Assembly (NCBI GenBank): GCA_003538135.1
Contig: DPOR01000004.1
Coordinates: forward strand, 1 to 34,740
Direction: 5' to 3'
Origin: Oscillospiraceae bacterium
Lineage (GTDB): Bacteria > Bacillota > Clostridia > Oscillospirales > Acutalibacteraceae
DNA: 34,740 bases
The position numbers and the translations under genes are program-made. Below, one piece after another: positions 15,924-23,192 of this stretch; the first letter of the stretch is position 1, and each line of letters opens with the position of its first letter. The notes below the pieces were generated by a model. It ran no database searches. It saw only the letters and a list, made by a program, of their open reading frames with translations, and was not told the DNA's origin.

Positions 15924-15941
15924 CTGATATAATCGTATCAG
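15924..15941 (+). promoter_or_regulatory. Extended -10 promoter of gatCAB with overlapping palindrome
   Basis: TGA-TATAAT (TATAAT 15928-15933) is a full extended -10; the -35 region is poor. The perfect arms CTGATA (15924-15929) and TATCAG (15936-15941) flank and overlap the -10. This could be an operator or an early transcript hairpin. Confidence 0.65.
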
Positions 15942-15962
15942 AACTTGACGGAGGGCAGGCAT

Positions 15963-16250
15963 ATGGAAATAACGGACAAGCTTATAGAGCATCTCGAAGC
16001 ACTCGCGCACATAGAGCTCGGCTCCGAAGAACGCGCCGACTGCCGCAGAGATTTTGAAAAGATAATAACATATATGGACACGCTCTCGGCGCTCGACACC
16101 GACGGCGTTGAGCCGCTCGTCCACCTGTCCGGCAGAGTGAATGTCCTGCGCGAGGACGAGCCGGGTGAGACACTCGGATCGGACGAGGCGCTTTGTAACG
16201 CCTGCGAGACGGCGGACGGCTGCTTCTCCGTTCCGAAAACAGTGGAATGA
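15963..16250 (+). CDS. gatC: Asp/Glu-tRNA amidotransferase subunit GatC
   Basis: A 95-residue GatC, the small subunit that wraps around GatA and joins it to GatB. The sequence keeps the family outline: an N-terminal helix KLIEHLEALAHIELGSEE, a DFEKIITYMDTLSALDTDGVEP segment, and LREDEP in the C-terminal part. The start is the ATG seven bases after GGAGGG; a TTG six codons earlier would overlap that ribosome site. It is first in gatCAB and overlaps the next frame by four bases (ATGA), indicating translational coupling. Confidence 0.95.
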   Translation: MEITDKLIEHLEALAHIELGSEERADCRRDFEKIITYMDTLSALDTDGVEPLVHLSGRVNVLREDEPGETLGSDEALCNACETADGCFSVPKTVE

Positions 16251-16258
16251 GGTGCGGC

Positions 16259-17674
16259 ATGGGAGATATAATTAAGCTTTCCGCCCTCGCTCTGGGCGAA
16301 AAAATCGGGCGCGGCGAGATAAAAATCGCCGAAGTCCTCGACGCGGTATATAAGTCGGAGGAAGAAAACAGACGGCTCAACTGCTTTATCACGCTCTGCC
16401 GCGAACGCGCATACGAAAAGGGCGCGGAGATACAGCGGCGGCTCGACGCGGGGGAGTACATTTCCCCGCTTGCGGGCGTGCCGATAGGCATAAAGGACAA
16501 TATCGCGGTCGATGGAGTTAAAATGACCTGCGGGTCGCGCATACTCGAAGATTATGTGCCGCCCGTCAGCGCGACGGCGGTAAAAAAGCTCGAGGACGCG
16601 GGGCTTATCGTTGTCGGAAAGCTCAACATGGATGAATTCGCCATGGGCTCGACGGGCGAGACCTCATATTTCGGCGCGGTACTGAATCCCCTCGACGAAA
16701 CGCGCGTACCCGGCGGCTCGTCGTCGGGCGCGGCGGCGGCTGTTGCGGCGGGTATAATCCCGCTCGCGCTCGGCTCGGACACGGGCGGCTCCGTCAGGCA
16801 GCCCGCGGCGTTTTGCGGGGTTTTCGGCTTCAAGCCGACCTACGGCGCAGTCTCCCGAAACGGCCTTGTCGCCTACGCCTCGTCCTTTGATCAGATAGGT
16901 GTGACAGCGGCTGCGGCAGCCGACTGCGCGGCTCTCGAAAATATAATCTCCGGGTGCGACGGCGGCGACGCGACGAGCGAAGAAATAAAGCCCTCTCGGG
17001 CGGACGGCGAAGAATTTTCGCTTCGCGGCAAAAAAATAGGCGTTCCCGAAGAGTTTATCTCCTCCTGCGGCAAAGATATCCGCGAGGCTGTCGCAGCCGC
17101 GCTGAAAAAGGCTGAGGCGCTCGGCGCGGAAGTCGAATATTTCTCTCTGCCGCCGCTTGAATTTTCCGTGCCCGCCTACTATATAATTGCCTGCGCGCAG
17201 GCGAGCTCGAATCTCGCGCGGTACGACGGAGTTCGCTTCGGGCGGCGCGCCGAAAACGCCGCCGACCCGACCGAAATGTATATCAAAAGCCGTTCGGAGG
17301 GCTTCGGGCGCGAGGTCAGGCGCAGGATAATGCTCGGAAACTTCGTGCTCGGCGCGGGATACTACGACGCATACTACAACAGGGCGCTGAAGGCCCGCAG
17401 AGTAATACGCGACGCGGTTTTAAATGCTTTCGAAAAATATGATTTTTTAGCTTGTCCAGTATATCCGTCGGCGGCTCCGAGGCTCGGCGAGAGCCTTAAA
17501 GACCCGCTGAAAACCTATCTCGGTGACGCATACACCGTCACGGCGAATCTCGCGGGGCTCCCCGCGATAAGCATCCCGTGCAAAAATATGTGCGCCCTCC
17601 AGCTCATGGCGGCTCCGTTTGACGACGGAAGTCTTTTGAGCGCGGCTGGCGCTTTGGGGGAGGCGGTAAAATGA
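16259..17674 (+). CDS. gatA: Asp/Glu-tRNA amidotransferase subunit GatA (amidase)
   Basis: 471 residues from the ATG at 16259, preceded by GAGG at six bases. An earlier in-frame ATG (16247) overlaps the gatC stop but lacks a ribosome site. It is the glutaminase half of GatCAB: it releases ammonia from glutamine, which is channelled to GatB to amidate Asp-tRNA(Asn) and Glu-tRNA(Gln). The amidase-signature triad is in place: Lys79 in GIKDN, Ser154 in PGGSSSG, Ser178 in GSDTGGSVRQ. The same numbers hold for Staphylococcus aureus GatA. It overlaps gatB by four bases. Confidence 0.97.
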   Translation: MGDIIKLSALALGEKIGRGEIKIAEVLDAVYKSEEENRRLNCFITLCRERAYEKGAEIQRRLDAGEYISPLAGVPIGIKDNIAVDGVKMTCGSRILEDYVPPVSATAVKKLEDAGLIVVGKLNMDEFAMGSTGETSYFGAVLNPLDETRVPGGSSSGAAAAVAAGIIPLALGSDTGGSVRQPAAFCGVFGFKPTYGAVSRNGLVAYASSFDQIGVTAAAAADCAALENIISGCDGGDATSEEIKPSRADGEEFSLRGKKIGVPEEFISSCGKDIREAVAAALKKAEALGAEVEYFSLPPLEFSVPAYYIIACAQASSNLARYDGVRFGRRAENAADPTEMYIKSRSEGFGREVRRRIMLGNFVLGAGYYDAYYNRALKARRVIRDAVLNAFEKYDFLACPVYPSAAPRLGESLKDPLKTYLGDAYTVTANLAGLPAISIPCKNMCALQLMAAPFDDGSLLSAAGALGEAVK

Positions 17675-19086
17675 AATACGAAACCGTCATAGGGCTCGAG
17701 GTCCACATAGAGCTGCTGACAGAGACTAAAATGTTCTGCTCCTGCCCCACAAAATTCGGCGGCGAGCCCAACACCCACGTCTGCCCCGTCTGCTTGGGGC
17801 TGCCCGGCACTCTGCCGACGCTCAACAGAAAGGCCGTCGAATTATCCGTTCGCGCGGGGCTTGCGGCGGGCTGCGGGATAGCGCCCGTGAGCCGCTTTGA
17901 CCGCAAGAATTATTTCTATCCCGATTTGCCGAAAGCTTATCAGATATCTCAGCTCTATCTGCCGCTGTGCCGAAACGGCTCCGTCACTCTCGACAGCGGC
18001 AAAACCGTGCGCATAAAGGAGATGCACATGGAGGAGGACGCGGGCAAGCTCATGCACTCCCCCGACTTAAACCGCACGCTCATCGACTGCAACCGCTGCG
18101 GAGTGCCGCTGCTCGAAATAGTCAGCGAGCCGGATATGAACAGCGCAGAGGAGGCGGTCGAATATCTCGAAAAGCTCCGCGAGCTCATGCGCTTTTCCGG
18201 CGTGTCGGACTGCCGAATGCAGGAGGGCTCTTTGAGGGCGGATATAAATTTATCCGTCCGCCCGCAGGGCGAAAGCAAGCTCGGAACGCGCACGGAGATG
18301 AAGAATCTCAATTCGTTCAGAACCGCCGAACGCGCAATAAAAAGCGAGAGCGAGCGGCAAATAAGGCTAATAGAGCGCGGAGAAAAAATAATTCAGGAGA
18401 CCCGCCGCTGGGATGACGGCGCGGGAGTGAGCTTCCCGATGCGCTCAAAGGAGGATACGAGCGACTACAAATATTTCCCCGAGCCCGACATACCGCCCGT
18501 CGCCATTTTGCCCGAAGAAGTCGAGAGGATTCGGGCGAATATGCCCGAGCTGCCGCAGGCGAAACGCCGCCGCTGGCAGGAAAAATACAAGCTCTCCAAG
18601 GCGGATACGGACACCCTGATGTCCTCGCCGTTTACGGCGGAGCTCTTTGACCGCACAACGGCTGTCTGCGGGAGCGCAAGAGACGCTGCGGCCTGGATAA
18701 ACGTCGAGCTGCCCGCCGTGCTGCGCGGCGCGGGGATGAGCATTGAGGACGCGAATTTCGACCCCGACTCATTGGGCAGGCTGATAAATATGCTCTCGTC
18801 GGGTGAGATAAACAGAGGGACGGCTAAAAAGGTCTTTGCAAAGGTAGTGACCGAAAACGCCGAGCCCGCCGAATATGTCCGAAAAAACGGACTCGGACTG
18901 TTGACCGACACCGCCGCTATAGAGGATGCGGTGAGGCGTGTTCTCGCGGAAAACGAAAAGAGCGTCTCGCAGTACAGAGACGGCAAGACGCAGGCTTTTC
19001 AATTTCTCATCGGGCAGTGTATGCGCGCCTTGGGCGGCAAGGCCTCGGCGGCGGCAGTCAGCGAGGCGCTGAAAAAGCTGATATAA
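17671..19086 (+). CDS. gatB: Asp/Glu-tRNA amidotransferase subunit GatB
   Basis: A 471-residue GatB, the kinase/transamidase subunit that phosphorylates the misacylated aminoacyl-tRNA and adds ammonia. Visible: VIGLEVHIELLT (6-17), the zinc cysteines C23, C25, C38 and C41 (CSC and CPVC), HMEEDAGK, a DCNRCGVPLLEIVSEPD segment, and the C-terminal YqeY-like helical domain that contacts tRNA (LSSGEINRGTAKKVF). Length is typical. The ATG overlaps the gatA stop (ATGA). It is last in the operon, followed by a strong terminator. With the AspRS encoded at 23193-24527, this enzyme can supply Asn-tRNA. Confidence 0.97.
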   Translation: MKYETVIGLEVHIELLTETKMFCSCPTKFGGEPNTHVCPVCLGLPGTLPTLNRKAVELSVRAGLAAGCGIAPVSRFDRKNYFYPDLPKAYQISQLYLPLCRNGSVTLDSGKTVRIKEMHMEEDAGKLMHSPDLNRTLIDCNRCGVPLLEIVSEPDMNSAEEAVEYLEKLRELMRFSGVSDCRMQEGSLRADINLSVRPQGESKLGTRTEMKNLNSFRTAERAIKSESERQIRLIERGEKIIQETRRWDDGAGVSFPMRSKEDTSDYKYFPEPDIPPVAILPEEVERIRANMPELPQAKRRRWQEKYKLSKADTDTLMSSPFTAELFDRTTAVCGSARDAAAWINVELPAVLRGAGMSIEDANFDPDSLGRLINMLSSGEINRGTAKKVFAKVVTENAEPAEYVRKNGLGLLTDTAAIEDAVRRVLAENEKSVSQYRDGKTQAFQFLIGQCMRALGGKASAAAVSEALKKLI

Positions 19087-19093
19087 AAATGTA

Positions 19094-19127
19094 GGGACTG
19101 CCGTTTTGCGGCAGTCCCCGTTTTTTC
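19094..19127. terminator. gatCAB terminator, shared with the convergent lipoprotein gene
   Basis: A ten-bp perfect stem GGGACTGCCG/CGGCAGTCCC (19094-19103, 19109-19118) is followed by CGTTTTTT. The lipoprotein gene ends six bases to the right, and ATTTTTA follows on its strand. Confidence 0.88.
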
Positions 19128-19132
19128 TTCTT

Positions 19133-19534
19133 TTACTCCTCGACCTTAGTGAGGTTCAGCGTGCCGAGCTTGTCGTTTGTGAGCTTGAGCACCTTGCTGT
19201 CCTTGTCATAGGCTGCGGTGAAGGTTATCTCCGCGCCGGCCTTGAAGCCCGCGAAGGACATCTCGGGAGCGGCGGTAACGGTTGCGGGGTCGGCTTCGGT
19301 ATTGACCTTGTATGTACCGGAAACGGAAGTGCCTATCGAGAGACCGAGAATATTGAGGTTGCTCGATTCGAATTTGAATGTGCCGTCATCCTTGAACTCG
19401 ACAGTCACCTTGTTCTGCTCATCGCTCCACTTTCCTACAATAAGCTTGTCGAGCTTCGCCGTGCAGCCCGCAAAGGCGCAGACGAGTATCGCCACTGCCA
19501 TGACAAGAGCTGTCAGTTTAAGAGTTTTTTTCAT
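19133..19534 (-). CDS. Small lipoprotein with lipocalin-like (DUF5640-type) domain
   Basis: A 133-residue exported protein. A lysine-rich start, a hydrophobic stretch and AFAGC give a probable lipidation site at Cys24; Phe at -3 is somewhat unusual. The mature part reads IVGKWSDEQNKVTVEFKDDG, then GTYKV and KVLKLTND. This is the short beta-strand pattern of lipocalin-like domains such as DUF5640, common on clostridial surfaces. The function is unknown. The ATG has AAAGGATGG nine bases upstream, and the gene has its own promoter. It converges on gatB and is divergent from the LCAT-like gene. Confidence 0.88.
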   Translation of the reverse strand: MKKTLKLTALVMAVAILVCAFAGCTAKLDKLIVGKWSDEQNKVTVEFKDDGTFKFESSNLNILGLSIGTSVSGTYKVNTEADPATVTAAPEMSFAGFKAGAEITFTAAYDKDSKVLKLTNDKLGTLNLTKVEE

Positions 19535-19579
19535 GAGTTATTACCATCCTTTCGGTGCTTCTTGTTTTATTCCGTGATT

Positions 19580-19609
19580 ATTATAGCACACCTCTCCATT
19601 CGTTGTCTA
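19580..19609 (-). promoter_or_regulatory. Promoter of the lipoprotein gene
   Basis: On the minus strand TAGACA (19604-19609), an 18-bp spacer and TATAAT (19580-19585). Confidence 0.7.
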
Positions 19610-19655
19610 TAGATTAAGAGTGTGAAAACGTTTTACAAGAATTATAAACAAATTG

Positions 19656-19684
19656 TTTACATTTTTGCAAAAATAATGTACAAT
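19656..19684 (+). promoter_or_regulatory. Promoter of the LCAT-like gene
   Basis: TTTACA (19656-19661), a 17-bp spacer and TACAAT (19679-19684). The self-complementary AAAACGTTTT lies about 30 bp upstream (about 19625-19634). Confidence 0.7.
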
Positions 19685-19728
19685 TTATCCGTTGCACAAA
19701 AGTGCTTTGTGAAAGGAGAAAACAAAAA

Positions 19729-21636
19729 ATGAAGAAAAAACCGTTTAAGCGAATACTCTGCGTTTTAATAGCAGCGGTTATGCTCGGCTCGGTATTCGCG
19801 TCCACAGCGGCGGCCGCCGCCAAGTGTGCATGCGGTCACTCGCCCGTTGTTATGATTTCCGGCTTCGGCGCTACGGTTCTCGCCGAGAAGCAGGAGGACG
19901 GCTCGTTAAAGCGCGTTTTCCCGCCCGACACCAAGGAGATATTAAAGCTTCTCGGAGTCAACGCCCCCGACCTTATCACGGGTATAATTAAGCTGATAGC
20001 CCAAAAGGGCACCGACGGCATAGAAAAGCCGATGCGCGAGATAATAACTTCTATTGTCGAGCCGCTGAGAATGAACGACGACGGCACCTCGTTCTATGAC
20101 ATAGTGCCCATACTCAGCAGCGCAAAGGACACGAGCCTTGAGGCATTCACAAAGAACGGTCAGCTCGACCTCGTTCCCTACACGGGCTCGGAGTTCCTCG
20201 ACATGGAGGTTATCGGCGACGAGATAGGCGACGACCATGTTTTCAACTTCCTCTACGACTGGAGACTCAGCCACGCGGATGTCGCGGCTCAGCTCCATGA
20301 CTATCTCGCGGAGGTCTGCGCCCTCACGGGACACGACAAGGTCAGCGTATACAGTATCAGCCAGGGCTGCCTGCTGCTGGGCGTGTATATGTACGAATAT
20401 CCTAACGACAACTACATTGACCGCGCTGTATTTGACACTCCGCTTCTCGCGGGCAGCAACCTCGTCTCCGACCTCTATACCGACAAGCCCATCTCACTCA
20501 ATTTTGACACCACGCTCGATATTTTAAGATCCATTCTCCACACCGAGGCGGACTTCTCGTTTGTTATGGACATAATCCCCGCCGACGGCGCGAACAACGT
20601 CGCCGACTACGGACTCAAGACCATGGTTCTCCCGAGCGTCATAAACATCCCCGCATTCTGGGAGATGTGCGACCCGGAGAATTACGAATATATCAAGTCC
20701 GTGCGCCTCGATTCCGTTAAGAACGCAAAGCTCACAGAGAAAGTCGAAAAAGTCCGAAACGGCTTTATGTCGCATATCTCCGAGACACTCTACGCTCAGC
20801 AGAAAAAGGGAGTCAGCGTCTCTCTGAAGGCCTGCTCCGGCGTGCCGCTCGCCTCGGGTACCGTTGACAACAGCGACGGCATAGTAAATATGAAATACTC
20901 CTGCGGCGCAGTGTGCGCGCCCTTCGGCGAGACGTTCCCCGCCGACTACAAGCAGGCAGTCAAGACGGGCAAGAACAACATCTCGCCCGACAGAACGGTT
21001 GACCTCTCGACCGGATATATGCCCGAGCGCACATGGGTAGTCAACCGCCACTACCACGGTCAGGCGGAGTGGGATCCCCGCACCTATGACCTGCTCATGG
21101 AGCTTCTGCTCACCGACAACATCAAGGACGCTTATTCTCATATGGAGTATCCTCAGTTCATGGAGAGCCTCGCTCCGACGAGCGACATAGCGGTCCTCTT
21201 CAAGAGCACGAACTCCTCCTTCCTACCGACGCTCACAAGACGCCTCTTCTCCTGCAACTCCGTCATAGTTAAAAACCTGTCGAAAAAGGATAAGATTACT
21301 GTCTCCTCGATAGCCGCGGAGAACGGCACGCTGAACTTCATTCTGCCCTATCCGATAGTCCTCGAGGCGGGCGAGAGCGCCGAGATAGCGTTCACGGGCA
21401 AGGTTCCCTCGGCGGAAAGCTACGACAAAATAACCGTGGCATACAGGCGCATGACCGTCACCGGAAAGGACGCGACCCGCGACTTCGGCTTCACCGTGAC
21501 CCGCAACTATTCGGGTATTACAAAAGCAGACCTCACCCCCGCATATATCATCACCGCTATCCGCATAGCGCATGATATACGCGATATCATTGCGCGGATA
21601 GATGCGATCTTCTCGTTCATCAACGGGATAAAATAA
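19729..21636 (+). CDS. Secreted LCAT-like alpha/beta hydrolase
   Basis: 635 residues from the ATG at 19729, which follows GAAAGGAG; nine upstream codons lack a ribosome site. A classical signal peptide (basic 1-8, hydrophobic 9-24, then AASTAAAAA-type residues, cleavage near 30) predicts export. The core resembles the lecithin:cholesterol acyltransferase family: PVVMISGFGATVL (39-51), FLYDWRL (174-180), and a nucleophile elbow SVYSISQGC with Ser211. The usual first glycine of GxSxG is Ser here. NRHYHGQ is a possible catalytic-His region. A beta-rich C-terminal part ends in an amphipathic helix. Acyl-ester hydrolysis or transfer outside the cell is inferred; the substrate is unknown. It is a single-gene unit with its own terminator. 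Confidence 0.85.
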   Translation: MKKKPFKRILCVLIAAVMLGSVFASTAAAAAKCACGHSPVVMISGFGATVLAEKQEDGSLKRVFPPDTKEILKLLGVNAPDLITGIIKLIAQKGTDGIEKPMREIITSIVEPLRMNDDGTSFYDIVPILSSAKDTSLEAFTKNGQLDLVPYTGSEFLDMEVIGDEIGDDHVFNFLYDWRLSHADVAAQLHDYLAEVCALTGHDKVSVYSISQGCLLLGVYMYEYPNDNYIDRAVFDTPLLAGSNLVSDLYTDKPISLNFDTTLDILRSILHTEADFSFVMDIIPADGANNVADYGLKTMVLPSVINIPAFWEMCDPENYEYIKSVRLDSVKNAKLTEKVEKVRNGFMSHISETLYAQQKKGVSVSLKACSGVPLASGTVDNSDGIVNMKYSCGAVCAPFGETFPADYKQAVKTGKNNISPDRTVDLSTGYMPERTWVVNRHYHGQAEWDPRTYDLLMELLLTDNIKDAYSHMEYPQFMESLAPTSDIAVLFKSTNSSFLPTLTRRLFSCNSVIVKNLSKKDKITVSSIAAENGTLNFILPYPIVLEAGESAEIAFTGKVPSAESYDKITVAYRRMTVTGKDATRDFGFTVTRNYSGITKADLTPAYIITAIRIAHDIRDIIARIDAIFSFINGIK

Positions 21637-21650
21637 CAATATAAAATTAA

Positions 21651-21688
21651 AGCGAGCGGCATAACCGAGATTATGCCGCCCGCTTTTT
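21651..21688. terminator. Bidirectional terminator between the LCAT-like and anti-sigma genes
   Basis: Arms AGCG-GCGGCATAA (from 21651) and TTATGCCGC-CGCT (to 21684), then TTTTTG on the plus strand. The opposite gene ends at 21700. Confidence 0.87.
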
Positions 21689-21699
21689 GTTATGCTCTT

Positions 21700-22515
21700 T
21701 TATCCTATAAGCTCCGCAACATACAGGCTCTCGTATATGCTCCCGTCGGAGGGAGATACATATTTCCCGAGGTCAACGAGTATCGCGTCTGCTTTTCCTT
21801 TAAATTCATAGCACTTCACACCGTTGACTTCGCCTAAATACTCGCCCTTTTCGGGGACGGGACAGATATAAGCCGTTTCGCTCACTATCCCGTATTTTTT
21901 TCCGCGAAGCTCAAAAATGCCGTCCAATATGCAGTCATAGCGCAGGACAATACCGTTTTTCTTGTCCCCTATGCTCTGTTCCATGGGGATATTTTTCAGC
22001 GAATAGACGGCGATTTCCGTGCCGTTTATTTTTTCGCGGTGCAGCGGACCTAAATCGGAATCCGTCAGCGCGAGGTTGTCGCCCGCATACCCGTAAAGTC
22101 TGTGATTCCAGACCTTATATGTCGGGATGCAAACACCCGCCACGCTGCCGCCGTGGGAAACGGCCGCTGTCGTTTTCTCCGCCGTCTGCGAAACAGTCTC
22201 GCCTGGCACTTTCTTTTCGGGCTCTCCCGCTCTGTCCGTCGCGATTTGACCACCTCGCTCCGTGCCGTTTTCGGTATTCAAAGTCGAATCGGAAGCGGGA
22301 AGTCCCAGGCTTTTGCCGACTGCTAAAACGGATATGAGAACCGTGCAAGCCGCAATGCACGCCGCCGCGGCATACCAAACCTTTTTCGGATGACCCTTGG
22401 CTTTGCTTTCCCGAACACTTTGAATCGGCTTATCCTTGATTTTATCCCAGACCTCCTCCGGGGCTTTAAAACTCATTGCGTCTCTCATGAATTTTTCTGT
22501 TGATTTACGCCTCAT
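21700..22515 (-). CDS. Probable anti-sigma factor, single-pass membrane protein
   Basis: A 271-residue protein with a cytoplasmic N-terminus of about 45 residues (APEEVWDKIKDKP), one membrane segment (about 47-67, WYAAAACIAACTVLISVLAV), a Ser/Thr/Glu-rich linker and an external domain without recognisable family. Its start lies inside the end of the ECF sigma gene (11-bp overlap), with AAAGGAGTG nine bases upstream. That is translational coupling, typical of sigma/anti-sigma pairs. No HxxxCxxC zinc anti-sigma motif is seen, so it is not a ZAS-type factor. The role is inferred from context and topology; the signal sensed is unknown. Confidence 0.75.
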   Translation of the reverse strand: MRRKSTEKFMRDAMSFKAPEEVWDKIKDKPIQSVRESKAKGHPKKVWYAAAACIAACTVLISVLAVGKSLGLPASDSTLNTENGTERGGQIATDRAGEPEKKVPGETVSQTAEKTTAAVSHGGSVAGVCIPTYKVWNHRLYGYAGDNLALTDSDLGPLHREKINGTEIAVYSLKNIPMEQSIGDKKNGIVLRYDCILDGIFELRGKKYGIVSETAYICPVPEKGEYLGEVNGVKCYEFKGKADAILVDLGKYVSPSDGSIYESLYVAELIG

Positions 22516-23056
22516 CCGTATGCACTCCTTTTCGGTCGAAATAACGCCTCAGCTTAGTGAGAGCGTAGCCGTATTTTGAACGGACAGACAAATAGGGGAG
22601 GTTCAAAACCTTGGCGATCTCCGTCTGCTTCAGGCCGGAATACAGATACAGCGATACTATCTGCCTCTCTGTTTCGCTCAGCGTTTTCAAGGCTTCCAGC
22701 GCAAGCATCGCGTTTTCGGTCTGCTCAAAACCCTCCGTGTCACCGGGCAGCAAATCAAGGCTCTCGCTGTCTACCGTCAAAAGCCTTGCGTTTTCCTTCA
22801 TGCAGTCCATGCAGCAGTTGCGCGCTATGGCGAAAATCCACGCCCTCGCATTTGTGCCGGGCTTGTAGCCGCAGGCAGACTGCATAATATTAAGAAATGT
22901 CTCCGCTTCTATATCCTCCGCGAGCTGCCTGCTGCGAACCAACGACAGCGCAAACCGAAAGATCGGATCTTTCATGTCAAGATATAATCGGCTCAGAGCG
23001 TCTCTGTCTCCCGCGGCGATTTCGCAAATACACAGATCCAACTGCCTGCCTGTCAT
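22505..23056 (-). CDS. RNA polymerase ECF-type sigma factor (sigma-70 family)
   Basis: 183 residues from the ATG at 23054-23056. A start 20 codons earlier is possible; both ribosome sites are weak (GGGAAGTGA here). Region 2 is clear: LSRLYLDMKDPIFRFALSLV, AEDIEAETFL, and ARAWIFAIARNCCMDCMK. So is region 4: LKTLSETERQIVSLYL followed by QTEIAKVLNLPYLSVRSKYG, the DNA-binding helix-turn-helix. There is no region 3, as in ECF factors. It is co-transcribed with the downstream membrane protein that probably holds it inactive. Target promoters cannot be read from the window. Confidence 0.92.
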   Translation of the reverse strand: MTGRQLDLCICEIAAGDRDALSRLYLDMKDPIFRFALSLVRSRQLAEDIEAETFLNIMQSACGYKPGTNARAWIFAIARNCCMDCMKENARLLTVDSESLDLLPGDTEGFEQTENAMLALEALKTLSETERQIVSLYLYSGLKQTEIAKVLNLPYLSVRSKYGYALTKLRRYFDRKGVHTDEA

Positions 23057-23153
23057 CAATTTCACTTCCCGTCTTTGTCTTTCGTCTATATATCCGTTTG
23101 AACGGTCGGAATGCATAAAATTTTTACCTTTTCTTTTGGCACAAGCATAAAAT

Positions 23154-23180
23154 TATCCCGCCGAAAAACTCGACGGGATT
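23154..23180 (-). terminator. Terminator of hisS-aspS
   Basis: An ATCCCG-CGA/TCG-CGGGAT stem with a GTTTT loop, then AATTTTATG on the minus strand, 13 nt after the aspS stop. Confidence 0.75.
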
Positions 23181-23192
23181 TCTCTTTTTCCG

